From the NCBI RefSeq assembly GCF_022682495.2, contig NC_071389.1, positions 185,861,556 to 185,925,555 of the forward strand: a DNA stretch of 64,000 nt. The letters are read 5' to 3'. Both the position numbers and the translations under genes were made by a program. The DNA is from Desmodus rotundus. Taxonomy: Eukaryota; Chordata; Mammalia; Chiroptera; Phyllostomidae. Position 1 is the first letter of the stretch. Every line of letters starts with the position of its first letter. Under the pieces are notes generated by a model that was not told where the DNA came from, ran no database searches, and was given only the letters and a program-made list of their open reading frames with translations. This document shows, one piece after another, positions 1-10,640 of this stretch.

Positions 1-1225
1 TACCAACAGGCAGGAGCTATGAAGGGATCTTCTTAAAGACCCTTGGCAATACTGTTCTTTATCAAAACATGCTTCTGAGTTCCCCAAACACACCCCGTAA
101 AGACATGTGTTTTACCCCCAGTTGTAAGTGGAAGGGATACTTATATTTTGTTATGGAAAAGTTACTGACCTGTGAAGTATAAGGGTTCTAACTTTATTAT
201 ATACATTGTTTAAGTACTAAAAAGCAAATTAAAAATCCTAACAACCATGGTTATTGACTTCAGAGGGAGCTTTGTTTTCTTAGTTTGGGCTCCTTTGGAA
301 ACATTCTGAGCAGAGCTGGACGTGTAAGAAGTTTATTGGGGAGAGCCTGTGGGACCAGTGTGTCTGAATGCGCATGTGTATGGGGGGAGAGTGGGAGGGG
401 GCAGTGGGAGGGAGAAGGAAGCAGGATTGGCCACATGGAGGATTTGGACTGTGATGATGCACAGAGGCCTCAGCTAATCATGTAGGGAAATCTGGAACTG
501 GGACAGCCCTTCAAAATTGTCCGACAACTGGGCTTTTGTACACTCCCCTCATTGCCTGCTATGGGGGAGGGGTGTAACCTTGAGAAATTCCCTTTGAGGA
601 CAAGGCCCCGAGAGAGACTCAGCTGAGAGCCATGAGTACCAACACTCACAGCAGCTGGGGTGGGGGGGGGGTTGGATGGCCCCGGCGGCGGCCACTGCAT
701 CAGCTGATTGTGGTGAAGTGATTGAAGAGACCCACGGGAAGGTGAGAATGCAGTGGAGTTCTCACGCTGCAGTGTGGTAGGTCTCTGTGGGCCAGTGTCC
801 GGATGGGGAGTTGATGACAAGTTGTTCGTTCAATAGTGTGCTGAGTTGAACTGGGTTAGGACTTTGGAGATGTGAGTTCATCCAGTGGGTTTGTGGAGAG
901 CAGCTGACTTGTAATCATTGTGAAAGCCAGGGCCAAGTAGAGGATCAGGGCTTGGATTTGTGTGGAGAAGGAGGTCCCGCATCTGGGCAGATTTTCTGAG
1001 CTCCCAGATTCGGGCTCAGCTTGCAGTTCTGTGCAGCTGAGGGGAACTAAAGGGCTGGGTAACTCCCTTCTGATCACCGTTCACGTTGTCTAGTTGTGCG
1101 GGTCTGTGTTTGGAAAGTTCGTGTAGTCTGTCTTTTTCCGGAATAAGGATAGAACTGATTTATGGTTGTAAGTGAAGAATTGGGAGAGTTGGCTCTACTT
1201 TTTCCACGTGAGGTTGTGTGATTCA
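1..1225. other. Unassigned non-coding DNA
   Basis: I recognise no gene and no repeat here. The block is moderately GC-rich in its second half and has a G-run near 660. Both strands carry only short frames without a recognisable domain. It may be anonymous intron or intergenic sequence, or contain repeats too decayed to see by eye. Confidence 0.5.
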
Positions 1226-1430
1226 TGCTCATTCATTAAACAGCTGTTCATCGAGTGCCTACTATGTGTCAAGCACTGAGGAAGGTGCTGGGCACAGTGG
1301 GGGGACCCAAACAGTGCTCCTTTCTTTACGGGTTGGTAGTGGAGCAGGCTAGTGGATGAAACAGATATTGAATAATCATACAAGAAAGGAGAATTCAGTC
1401 AACTCCATGAAGGAAAAAACAGTATTTCAG
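1226..1430 (-). repeat. L2 LINE 3' end fragment
   Basis: The + strand shows the reverse complement of the L2 3' end: an attcatt/attaaacagc lead, then gtgcctactatgtgtcaagc and a decayed stretch with gtggagcaggc. The element therefore lies on the minus strand. L2 is an ancient, long-dead CR1-like LINE, and the divergence fits that age. The 5' limit is indistinct. Confidence 0.7.
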
Positions 1431-1718
1431 TGCAGGCGTTGCTGGCCATGGGTGACCCTGCCACTGGCCAGGGAACAGGGTGGGATCAGCAGAGGCGGAT
1501 GCCTGGGACTGGGATGCACCCCAGTTCCAGGGCTGTGGCAGCTGGGGGGGTGGGAGGGATGGAGCTAGCGCCCTGCAAGGGGGGGTGCAGTCAAGCCCTG
1601 CTGGCCAGCCGAGGGGGCAGGGCTGTGGGCCCAGGGCTCCAGTACTGAGAACTCCAACAAGCAGCATCAACTTGTCCCAGACAAACAAAAACACTATTAG
1701 CGATCAATAGTCACTATT

Positions 1719-1934
1719 TTTTTTTATCCTCACCCAAGGACATTATTTCATTGCTTTTAGAGAGAGAGGAAGAGAGGGAGAGAAAGGGAAACATCGATTG
1801 GTTGCCTCCTGTACCTACTTCTACTGGGGATCGAACCTGAAACCTAGGTATGTGCCCTGACCAGGAATGGAACCCGCAACCTTTCAGTTTATGGGTCCTT
1901 GCTCCAACCAACTGAACCATACCAGCCATGGCTG
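1719..1934 (-). mobile_element. Ves SINE (bat tRNA-derived)
   Basis: Reading the minus strand gives a tRNA-like head (ggctggtatggttcagttgg, pol III A-box region), a B-box-like segment in the ggttc...attcc region, a pyrimidine-rich middle (complement of gagagagaggaagagaggga) and an A-rich tail at low coordinates. Flanks tagtcactatt (1708-1718) and tagtcaatatt (1935-1945) match 10 of 11 and are the target-site duplication. It sits at the edge of a HAL1/L1-type 3' tail. Ves SINEs are bat-specific and depend on L1 enzymes for mobilisation. Confidence 0.92.
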
Positions 1935-2098
1935 TAGTCAATATTATAATAACTACATATGGTGCCAGGTGGGTACTGGAAATATCAGGGGAACACTTTT
2001 TAAAGTTATGATTGTCCCACCACTATGCTGTACACCTGCCACTAATACACAATAATATTGACAGTAAACTGTAATTGAAAAGTAAAAGATAAATAGGA
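1935..2098 (+). mobile_element. HAL1/L1-type LINE 3' tail
   Basis: The stretch reads ggtgccaggtgggtactgga, then ccactatgctgtacacctg, ctaatacacaataatattga and an A-rich end. This is the typical 3' UTR end shared by half-L1 (HAL1) and related LINEs. Only the 3' end is recognisable; the Ves SINE beside it seems to have inserted into it. No coding part is visible. Confidence 0.75.
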
Positions 2099-2234
2099 AA
2101 AGAAACACCATTAACAAGTATATGCAGAGGGTGTTTAATTTGGATTTTGGAAACAGGTGAAGACGCAGAGTGTGTCATGTGTTGAAAGGTCTCGAGGATG
2201 TCTGGAGCCGGTGAAGACTGTAGTGAGAATGTGG

Positions 2235-2385
2235 AACAGGAGGCGGAAGACCTGGCTTCTCTCCCCGGCTCTGCCACTTACCTTGTTACCTTCACATGGG
2301 GGACTTGACCTTTGGGAACCTCGATTTCTTCATCTGTAAAGTGGTGCCGTTATGAGGCTCACGTGAGATGAAGTAGACAAAGGTC
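2235..2385 (+). repeat. MIR SINE
   Basis: The core reads ctctgccacttaccttgtta, then ttgggaacctcgatttcttc and atctgtaaagtggtgccg, the conserved MIR order (gctctgccactt, cctcagtttcttcatctgtaaaatgg). MIR is an ancient tRNA-derived SINE found in all placental mammals. Confidence 0.85.
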
Positions 2386-2389
2386 TTTT

Positions 2390-3084
2390 TAAAATCCTAA
2401 ATGTGGGTGAAGCTGCTGGTCCTGTTCATTACTCGGGCTCACTGAGTCCTTCGCTCTCTCCTGTGTGTCTCCTCCCCATCGCTCCTGGGTTGGCTTGGGT
2501 GCTGAGTTTGGTAAGGTGTGCAGTGAAGTATTCAGCTACCTTCTCTCAGTTTGTGGCTTTCAACTTTTTTTTTTTAACGATAACCTAAAGAAATAGTTTT
2601 ACACTTTGTCATCTCTTCTCTCGTTATCAATCTTCCCCCTCTCTCCAACACCTGACAAAATGTTTCAGGAAATAATGCTTATCTTTATTATTTGTCATGT
2701 ACTCTGATGCTTTTTATTCCATCCTATTCTTTTTCCCACAAAATGCGGTAATCAAGATTCATTAAATTGATGTCTTCGTGTACTAATGAATGGCAATCAC
2801 AACCTATAATTTGAACAACATTGGTCTAGATAAGATAGTACCCAGAATCCTTCTGAAACCAGGTAAGGGTCACAGGGTCATTAATTTTTCCGGTGTGTGT
2901 GAGGTCTTTTGTACAAGGAAATAATTTCTCTTTGAAGACTGGCTATTAATATTTTTTTAAAATCATCTATGATGCCTGTGGAAATGAGACTGACTTCCTG
3001 TGCTGGCAAAGCCCCTCAGAAGGGCTCTGTGTTTCCTGAAGTTCTCCTAGTATTGAGTCAGCAAAGAACTGTGGCAAAGAACCC
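2390..3084. other. Unassigned AT-rich non-coding DNA
   Basis: No gene or repeat family is recognised. A T-run lies near 2567-2576. Short frames show no domain. Confidence 0.45.
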
Positions 3085-3545
3085 TGTATCAGTTAACCAT
3101 TACTAAAAGAATACTGCACAACCCCCCACACTCAGTACACAACACTAAGCATTTGCTAATGCATCTGGGAGTAGAGGGCTCTGCTGATCTTGACTGGGCT
3201 CACGCAGTGTCTTGGAGTTGGCTGCTGTGGGCTGATCTAGGCTGTTCTCAGCTGGAGCGACCAGGTGACTTGGCTCTGCTCCATAAATCTTTCATCCACC
3301 AGTAAGCTAGCCCTGGCATGTTCTCGTGCAAAAGAAAGCTTTTCAAGCTTCTTTTGGGAACACATTAGGCACTATTCCATTGACCAGACCTTGTCACGTG
3401 GCTGAGCTCAGAGTTAAGGATGGGACAGAATGTCTGTCAGTAGGAGGGCATTGCCAAGTTACATGGCAAAAGGATGTGGAATTAGGGAAGGGTGAAGGAT
3501 TGGAGCCAATGACACAATTTTTCACAACCTATCTTACACACACAT
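3085..3545 (-). mobile_element. MaLR/ERVL-type solo LTR, decayed
   Basis: The + strand begins near tgtatcagttaacc and continues with the order gggctctgctgatc, gactgggctcacgc, cagctggagcg, ctagccctggcatgttctcg, cattgaccagacc, gtcacgtggctgagc and aagttacatggcaaaagg. That order matches the complement of MLT1-type LTRs as I recall them. No internal retroviral genes are present, so it is a solo LTR. The subfamily is uncertain. Confidence 0.6.
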
Positions 3546-3954
3546 GGTCTCCTTGACTCAAAAGTGGCACTTTTACCAGTTGATTTTAGAGCTGAGTCAT
3601 TCCGCCTGTGTGCCTGAGAAGAGGCATCATGCTGTTCTCCTCATACCCAGGTTAGTTTGACCTCCTTTTACCTAAACTTCCTAGTAAAAGCCTCTTTTCT
3701 TAGTACAGATCATCTTAGGGAAGCAAGTGTTTGAACTGACTGCCCTGCCTGAATCCTTGCTGTGAGCATCATTTAGATTAAACCCCAACCCACACCATAG
3801 GTTTTACTCTCGTCTTTTCCACTTCTTCCTAGGAAGATATTTATGCCATTGTGTCATGGCATTTTGAGTTGATTTTTAAAGGCAGACATTTAAATGAGAG
3901 ATTTTTAATGACTAAAGCTATAAACAATTTATGTCCAAAATATTGTCTGTGTCC

Positions 3955-4170
3955 CTATTTTTTCCCCTAAGATTTAGCTCTGAATTTCTAGTGACCTATC
4001 GGACATCCCTACCCTCATGTTTCCACAAGCACCAGTCTCCCCCCACTCCCCTCCCCCCCATTCCCTGTTTCATCAAACTGATCACTTTCCATTCTCTGTC
4101 TCAAACAGGGAAGGGTCATCTTAAACCCTGCCCCCCATACTTACAGCCATTAACGATCAGTTTTCGCTTG
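3955..4170 (+). repeat. L2 LINE fragment (plus)
   Basis: The ctgaatttctagtgacctat...catccctaccctcatgtttc stretch resembles the L2 segment that lies some 1 kb upstream of its 3' end. It is weakly conserved. The case rests partly on further L2 plus-strand sequence at 4385-4610. Confidence 0.45.
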
Positions 4171-4214
4171 TGAATGGCGGCTGACATCATTATTCAGCCA
4201 GACACTGAAGTTGT

Positions 4215-4325
4215 TCTTTGTTTATCGGGCCAGGTTCCTTGCTAGGCACTGGGGATGTGAGGGGGACTAAGACATGACGCCTTCTTTTCAGAGCTCAGTA
4301 TCTAACTCATTATAACGTGGAACTA
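4215..4325 (-). repeat. L2 LINE 3' end fragment
   Basis: The + strand reads gccaggttccttgctaggca, ctggggatgtgagggggact and ttcagagctcagtatctaac, matching the reverse complement of the L2 3' end. It separates two plus-strand L2 pieces. Confidence 0.65.
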
Positions 4326-4384
4326 TGAATAGTGTTTTCTTCAATCCTCGCCTGTAATTGCTCATCAATTATTGCTCATTCTAA

Positions 4385-4613
4385 CTCAGAAATGTACTTC
4401 GAATCTATCCTCTTCATTTTTGTGGTTACTTCCATGGATTAAAGCTTTCTACTCTGTTATCTGGGCTGGGGCGGCAGCCTCCTGGGTGGTCTTCCTGCCT
4501 TCACTCGTTTCTCAATCTGTTCTGTCCTTCCCAGCTACGTGATCTCGTGATCATTACCTGAGACATCGACCCAATGTGCTATCTCTTGGCTTAAGAACCA
4601 TCAGTGGTTTTGG
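4385..4613 (+). repeat. L2 LINE, 5' part of an interrupted copy
   Basis: The sequence gggctggggcggcagcctcc, tgggtggtcttcctgccttc and the following ctcttggcttaagaaccatc correspond to the L2 order 'gcctcctaactggtctccctgcttc ... ctgcttaaaaccctt'. It resumes after the L1 insertion at about 5275. Confidence 0.65.
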
Positions 4614-5274
4614 TAGTTTCACAGTAAGTGGAGCAGAGAATTACCATATAACCCAGCAACCTCACTCCAGGGTTTATACACGAAAGACTTGACAACAGGT
4701 ATTCAAAGAGACTTACTTGCCCACCAGCATTCATAGCAGCACCAGTCACAATGGTCAGAAGGCGAAAACACCCATCAACAGATGAATGGATAAACAAAAT
4801 GTGCATCTCTGCAGTGCGATATTATTCAGCCATTAAAAGGAGTTAAGTACTGATGTGTGCTCCAGCATGGACGAATCTTGAAAACACTGTGTTAAGTGAA
4901 AGAAACCAAACACAGAAGGTCACAGATTGTACAGTTGCATTTATATGAAATATTCGGAATAGACAAATCTGTAGAGACAGGAAGCAGGTTAGTGGTTGCC
5001 AGGGGCTGAGGGGAAAGGAGGAGGAATGATTGCTATATGTTTATAGGTTTGGGGTTTTTCTTGAGTGATGAAAGATTCCGGAACTGTATAGTCGTGTGTT
5101 TGCACAACATTACTGAATATACGGGGGTGGGCAAGAGTAGGTTTACAGTTGTTCCTATGGAATAAACTCTGTTTTGCATACTCACAACTGTAAACTTGCT
5201 TTTGGCAAACCTGTACTCACGGTAAGTTTTGTTTTGTGTATTTTAACACAGTAACATAAATGTAAAACAGACCG
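4614..5274 (+). mobile_element. L1M 3' end (plus), inserted in L2
   Basis: The order agaattaccatataaccca, cccatcaacagatgaatgga, ggttagtggttgccaggggc and tgcacaacattactgaatat is the end of L1 ORF2 and the 3' UTR of an L1MB-type element. It is 5'-truncated. It splits an L2 copy (4385-4613 and 5275-5730) and is itself split by a small palindromic DNA transposon at 5122-5213. The element is too old and short to be active. Confidence 0.85.
5122..5213. mobile_element. Palindromic TA-flanked MITE (mariner-like)
   Basis: This 92-bp element is almost entirely two inverted arms. The left arm contains ggtttacagttgttcctatg and the right arm contains catactcacaactgtaaact. The arms match over about 35 bp, and the flanks are TA (5120-5121) and TA (5214-5215). 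TA target duplication and hairpin structure fit a Tc1/mariner-type MITE comparable in design to human MADE1. It codes for nothing. It lies inside the L1 3' UTR, so it is younger than that L1. Confidence 0.85.
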
Positions 5275-5730
5275 TCCGTGGTCCCTGGTTGACTATAATT
5301 TGAGTTCTGACTTCGCAGCATGGGGTTCAAGACCCTGATGGTCTGGCCCGACCTGTCTTATTAGCTCTGTTGCTCCAAGCATCCTATGTTCTGGCTCTGC
5401 CTGGTGTACTGTGATGGCTTCCTGCCTTTGCTTATGCTGAACTGTCACCTGGGAGGGTCTGGTTCCTCATGTTCTTCTGCTTGTTGAAATTTAAGATCCC
5501 ACTTAGATGCCGTTCCTCTGTGAGGACTTTCCCATGCTCTTTCCTTTGTGTTCCCACAGCATCTTAAGCAGATAATTAACCACAGTGAGTCACAGCAAAT
5601 GTGTATCTTCACTGTGTCAAACAGCGAGTGTCCTGCAGGCAGGGAAATGGTGTGATCCGAACTTGGATTCCCGTGGCCCTGAAGAGTATGTGATGCACGG
5701 TGGTGATCAGTGCTTACTGAATCGAATGGC
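5275..5730 (+). repeat. L2 LINE, 3' part of an interrupted copy
   Basis: The order gaccctgatggtctggcccg, tgctccaagcatcctatgtt, cctgcctttgcttatgctga, gttcctctgtgaggactttc and cagtgcttactgaatcgaat follows the L2 3' region to its very end. Together with 4385-4613 it is one L2 copy split by the L1. Confidence 0.8.
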
Positions 5731-6365
5731 TCCGTTGTTAAGTATCCAGTCTGTCCTTAAACTAATGCAGTATCTCGAATTCTTCCTGTGAAACTCTTTG
5801 TAACATTCACTACACCTTGATTACAATCATTCTCGGTTATCTTCTTCTAATTACCATTAATTGACTTAACAAATTTCCTCCTGGTTTACTACTGCCTGCT
5901 CAACTCAAATACTTGTTTTCTTAACAGTTTAAGCACTCACTGTGCTCTCAGCCGCTCTCCAGTTTGCTGATATTGCAGCTGATGTGCTGTCACCTCCCTT
6001 CCCTATACAGAGAAGTCCTCTCAAATCTTAACATTTAACCATTTTCACTATTCTAGGGAAAGGGCGAGTGACAAAGGTCAGCACCTTTCCTATTTTATCA
6101 GGGTATCATTGGTCTTAGACTAGCATAGTTTGCAAAGAGGGTCCGAGAGATAAAGCACTAGGACAAATAGGGTGTTTTCTCCTACTCATCCTTGAGTCAG
6201 GGCTTCGCGCGTCATTATTAATTCCTGTTACTGTTACTATTTTCTCAAGCATTAGATGTCACTTCCTTATTAAACAAAACGTAACCACAAAAAATTTAAA
6301 GTTGTAGCTAAGTGATGTTTGGATGTTTCACGTTATCCATCTGTACTGCTAGCCTCCCCATCCCA
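5731..6365. other. Unassigned non-coding DNA
   Basis: AT-rich anonymous sequence. No gene, RNA or repeat family is recognised by eye. Confidence 0.45.
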
Positions 6366-7640
6366 TTTTACGGAGATATAATCAACACGAATAGCACTGT
6401 GTAAGTTTAAGGTATGGAACATAATGGTTTGATATATGTATATATTACAAAATGATTATTACCACAGTAAGTTTAGTTAACATCCATCACCTCACATAGT
6501 TAATTTTATTTTTTTGTGATGAGAACTTTTCAGATCTACTCTTAGCAACTTTCAAATGTGTGATACAGTATTGACGATAGTCACCATGCTGTACGTTACA
6601 TCCCTAGAACTTACTCATCTCATAACTGGAAGTTCGTACCTTTCGACCACCTTCATCATTTCTCCCACCCCACCCCTACTTCTGGCAACCACCAGTCTGT
6701 TCTCTGTTTCTGTGAGTTTGGTTTTTAAAAATTTCACGTTAGCTTTATTGTATAGTGTTTGCCTCTCTCTCTTACTGCACTTAGCATATTGTCCGCAAGG
6801 CCCATCCATGTCGTTGCAACTGGCAGGATTCCCTTCTTTCTTTTTTTCGGCCAATATCCCCGTGTGTGTATCACGTTTCCGTACCCATGCATCTGTCGAT
6901 GAACACTTACCGTGTTTCCACATCTGGGCTATTACGAATAATGCTGCAGTGAACATGGGGTGCAGATATCTCTTCAAGATAGTAATTTTGTTTTTTTTTT
7001 TTTCCCAGATGTATACCCAGAAGTGGGATTGATGGATCATATGCTAGTTCTATTTGTAATTTTTTGAGGAACCTCCATACTGTTTTCCATAGTGGCTACA
7101 CCAATATTTATTTCTACCAGTGGTGCATGAGGGTTCCCTTTTCTCCACATCCCCACCAACACTTGGTAGGGCTTGTCTTTTTGATAACAGCTATTCTAAG
7201 AGGTATGAGGTGATGTCTCACTGTGGTTTTGACCTGCATTTCCCTGATGATTAGTAATGTTGAGTATCTTCTCATGTACCCGTTGGCCATTTGTATGCCT
7301 TTTTTTTTTTTTAAAGAAAAATGTCTATTTAGTTCCTCTGCCCGTTTTTAGTCTTTTTCTTTTGCAGTTGAGTTGTGTAAGTTCTTTATATACTCTAACT
7401 ATTAATGCCTTATCAGATATGTGATTTGTAAACGTTTTCTCCCGTTCCCCAGGTTGCCTTTTCATTTTGTTGCTGGTTTCCTATGGCCGGCCGTACAGAA
7501 GCTTTCTAGTTTTCTGTAGACCCAGTGGTTTGTTTTTGCTTTTGTTGTCTTTGCCTTTGGTGTCAAACCCAAAACATCATTGCCAAGACTGACGTCAAGG
7601 AGCATACTCTCCTCTGTATTTTTTTCAAGAATTTTTATGG
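6366..7640 (-). mobile_element. L1M LINE, 3' UTR and ORF2 end (antisense)
   Basis: The + strand is the complement of an L1: 3' UTR (gtgtaagtttaaggtatgga, ccatcacctcacatagttaa, agtcaccatgctgtac), the ORF2 end (tccatgtcgttgcaactggc, taatgctgcagtgaacatgg, agaagtgggattgatggatc), and more ORF2 up to cttttgttgtctttgccttt. Frames of up to 158 codons on either strand here are chance readings through the dead LINE. Confidence 0.93.
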
Positions 7641-8399
7641 GTTGTACTGCTAGCCTTGACCCTCAGTGTTGGAAAGCCTGCTAAAGAAAAAGTTTTTAAG
7701 GTTTTTTTTCCCCATTTAATTTTGGAAGACCAAGATTTCAATATTATGTGTTCTAAAATACACTTTGCTTTGGAGCCTTCCTACATAAAAAGCAAATTAC
7801 TGAAGATTCAGGATGAAACTAAAGGCATCACTTTAATCTGTGCACAGAAAATGTTATTTAATTATGGAGTAAGCATTGACCAGGAAGCCCAAGACTTAAC
7901 ATGGGGCAGGAGAACAAGAAGTCAGACAAATCCTTTTCTCTCTTCACCATAGCCCACGTTTGAGTTAAAAAAAAAAAAAATCTATCTTGCATCTTGAGAG
8001 AAAATTCGCCATGTAAATTTAGTTGTGCTACTTACTGAGAGAGACTTTGGTCCTTTGGCTAGAGCACAGAGTAGTAGCCAGAAAATCGGAGCTTTCAATT
8101 TGGGTTTATCATTTATTTGCTCTGAATGTATTTACATAAATAAAGTAGGGATGACAATAATGCCTATATCTTTGTGTTTTTGTGGGGATTTAAAAAAATC
8201 AGTCCACCTACAGCTCTGCAGCCATGCCCCTATTTTACTTGTAATTTGTATTCTGTATTTTTGGCTCAAATCACCCACCTGACCTTTTCTGACTTCTTTC
8301 TAGACATTTCCATATAGATACCCCACAGTTACCTCAACTCATGTTAACCAAAAACCATCTTTTTGCACCAATTTCTTCCTGTCCCTTCTGGTTTTTTTG
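7641..8399. other. Anonymous DNA with one 98-codon frame
   Basis: An open frame runs at 7656-7952 on the plus strand. I do not recognise its product: no signal peptide, membrane segment or motif is visible, and it starts right beside an L1 end. An A-run follows at about 7966-7979. It is most likely a chance frame. The remainder to 8399 is AT-rich and unassigned. Confidence 0.4.
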
Positions 8400-8880
8400 T
8401 CTTGGTGAATGTACTTAGTTCAAGCCAGGAACCTAGACTGGCCCTCGACCTTTTCCTCCGCCCTGTTCCCGACACCCGAGGGTGAGCCTCGTTGAGTCAG
8501 TCTCCTTCTTCTGGCTCACCCGGCCTTGGTTCATACCTCGTCACCTCCCTTTGTCTGAGCCGTTATTTTCTCACTGATGTTCCCTGAAGTCTCTGTTCTC
8601 AGGGAGGCTGTCGGCTTACTCTCTTTAAAGTGCACGTCTGGTCGTGTCACTTCCCTCTGGGAAGCTTTCAGGGGTTGCCAGTTGTCCAGAGAATGCAATT
8701 CAGTCTCTCTAGCACTTCATGACTGGGCCCCCGCAAACCTTGCCTGCCCTTGTCAGCCTCATCTCTGATTACTGCTGTGTACTCCCCTTTCCCTGGCTCA
8801 ACTCCTAAGGTAGGTCTGGTTGTGAGAGCCTTGAGTGGTGTGTACTGCATGCCAAGAACCTTGACCTTGTGCAGACTTTG
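8400..8880 (+). repeat. L2 LINE (plus)
   Basis: The order gactggccctcgacc, gtctccttcttctggctcac, cacgtctggtcgtgtcactt, gcttcatgac-like cacttcatgactgggccccc and ctgattactgctgtgtactc corresponds to the middle of the L2 3' region. The divergence is that of an ancient repeat. No intact frame is present. Confidence 0.75.
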
Positions 8881-9790
8881 CATTTGAGGAGGGTGAATTT
8901 CAGACTTGGAAGGAACCTTTGAAGGCCACGGAGTGCACTCACCTCATTAATTCCTGATGTGTAGATGTCCGCTCTCTCACACAGATTGCCAGCCGGCCTC
9001 TGTTTGTTCCGATTTCGAACGTAGGAATGGTACCAAGTTTACCCAAGCATAGTACGGAGCCTGAAGTCACCGTTAGATCCAACAACTACCGTCCCACCTT
9101 TCTCTTACCTTCCTTTTTTTTTTATGGTTTCTGCGGCAGCTTTTCCTTCTCTGTGTATCTTCATCTGTCTATGCTTATGACCCTTTTTATGCTTTTCACT
9201 GACCTAATTTGATCCTTTTATACTTATTCCTCATTCCCTCAAGGACTATGGATTTTAATATAACAAAAAAAAAATTAAAATCCATTCTCAAGTATCTGGA
9301 AAGTATTGTGAGGGAAATGTCCTGCATGAGGCTCTGTGGATGAAGCATTGACGGGGCCTTGCAGCGGGCCCTTTCCCCTTCAGCCTGGAGCTCGTCTGCT
9401 CTGAGATGCTCTGACCCGGGATGACACTGTTCAGGCAAAGACTCCGGCCCCAGAGTCACCTGCCCTTGGTCCTGGCTCAGTCAGGGTTAGAGCCAGGCTG
9501 ACGTGCATTGAACTGTACTTGGATGTGAGTCGTACAGTGCCAGTGGTGGCCTCAGCGCGTGATGCCTGCCACGTGAGCAGTGTCAGCAAGCAGATGGGCC
9601 CCTTCTCTCTGCCCCAGCTCCACTGGAATCCTCCTAAAGGCACTGAGTGCAAATGGAGTGAGGCCGTCTGCATCCGGAGCCAGACGCCAGCGTCCTAACT
9701 GGCTTCTTTGCAAAGAGCTGCTGGGGGTGTGTCCTCAGGTCTGGAATTTGGTTCCTCACAGAAGACATTTCACTCTCACGCATTTGGTGA
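8881..9790. other. Mostly unassigned non-coding DNA
   Basis: 8890-8975 resembles a MIR-like segment (gacttggaaggaacctttga). An A-run lies at 9266-9275. No gene is recognised in the rest. Confidence 0.4.
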
Positions 9791-10026
9791 TTTTTTAATT
9801 GTATTTTTCTCCATTACTGTTTATTCCTTTTATACACCCCTGCCCCCCACCCCGCAATCACCACTTTTGTCCACATCCATGAGTCCTTTTTCCTTTTTGC
9901 TCAATCCCTCCGCCCCCTAACTCCCCTGTCCCCCACTCGGACCTGTCAGCCTGCTCTCTACTATCTGAGTCTGTTTCTACTTTGCTCCTTAGTTCAGTGT
10001 GTTCATTAGGTTCCACATATGAGTGC
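9791..10026 (-). mobile_element. Bat-type L1 3' end (antisense)
   Basis: The + strand starts with a T-rich tail (ttttttaattgtatttttct) and continues through pyrimidine-rich cccctgccccccaccccgca, gtccacatccatgagtcctt and cattaggttccacatatgag. This is the complement of the 3' UTR found in other copies here at 27633-27926 and 34556-34717. The element is strongly 5'-truncated. Its end abuts a MIR. Confidence 0.85.
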
Positions 10027-10640
10027 AGTCGTTAATAATGACAGCTACCACGCACATCCCTCTACATGGTTCACAGTGTGCGTTCACGCGCATCCTCCTG
10101 TTTGACGTTCACACTGGCCCTGAAAGCTAGCGTGGTGGTTTCCTAGGACTCAGCGGCATAAAACAACAGCAACTTATTCTCTCCGAGTTCTGGAGGCTAG
10201 AAGTTTGAAATCAAGATGTGGGCAGGACTGTGCTTCCTCCAGAAGCCCCAGGGAAGAATCCTCCCGTTCCTCCTCCAGCTGCTGGCGCTCCTGGAGTTCT
10301 TTGTTTGTCCCAGTGTAACTCCAGCCCCTGCCTCCACACCTCAGTCTTCACATGGCCTTCGATGTGCGTGTCCACCTTCCCCTTTTCTGTCTCTTATAAG
10401 GAAATCTGAATTGAGGGCCCATTCTAATCCAGGAAGAGCTTCTCTTGAGGTCCTTAGTTATACGTGCAAAGACCCTAACTCCAAATAAGGTCACGTTCCG
10501 AGCTTCCAGGTGGGCATATATTTTAGCGGGCACGATTCAGCCCACCACAGGTAGGTGTTAGAGTGCTCATTTGAGGATGTGGAGACTATGGAGGGTCTGT
10601 GTTCTGCTCCCAGACACGCTGGAGCATGGGCTTAAGCTCC
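10027..10640 (-). repeat. MIR SINE interrupted by an LTR
   Basis: 10027-10130 holds a decayed complement of MIR (acatggttcacagtgtgcgt, tcctcctgtttgacg). The pattern resumes after the LTR at 10550 (gtaggtgttagagtgctcat, ttgaggatgtggagac). The two halves seem to be one ancient MIR split by the MLT1-type LTR. Confidence 0.6.
10131..10549 (-). mobile_element. MLT1-type MaLR solo LTR
   Basis: The + strand has the complement of MLT1 in order: ttcctaggactcagcggcat, aaacaacagcaacttattct, gagttctggaggctagaagt, tcttcacatggccttcgatg, gtctcttataaggaaatctg, ccaaataaggtcacg and attcagcccaccaca. There are no internal genes. Short frames across it are not meaningful. It inserted into a MIR. Confidence 0.88.

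Noticed and set aside
6556..7040. Open frames of 158 codons (plus) and 141 codons (minus)
   Set aside because: They lie wholly inside an antisense L1M 3' UTR/ORF2 end and do not correspond to the L1 protein frame.
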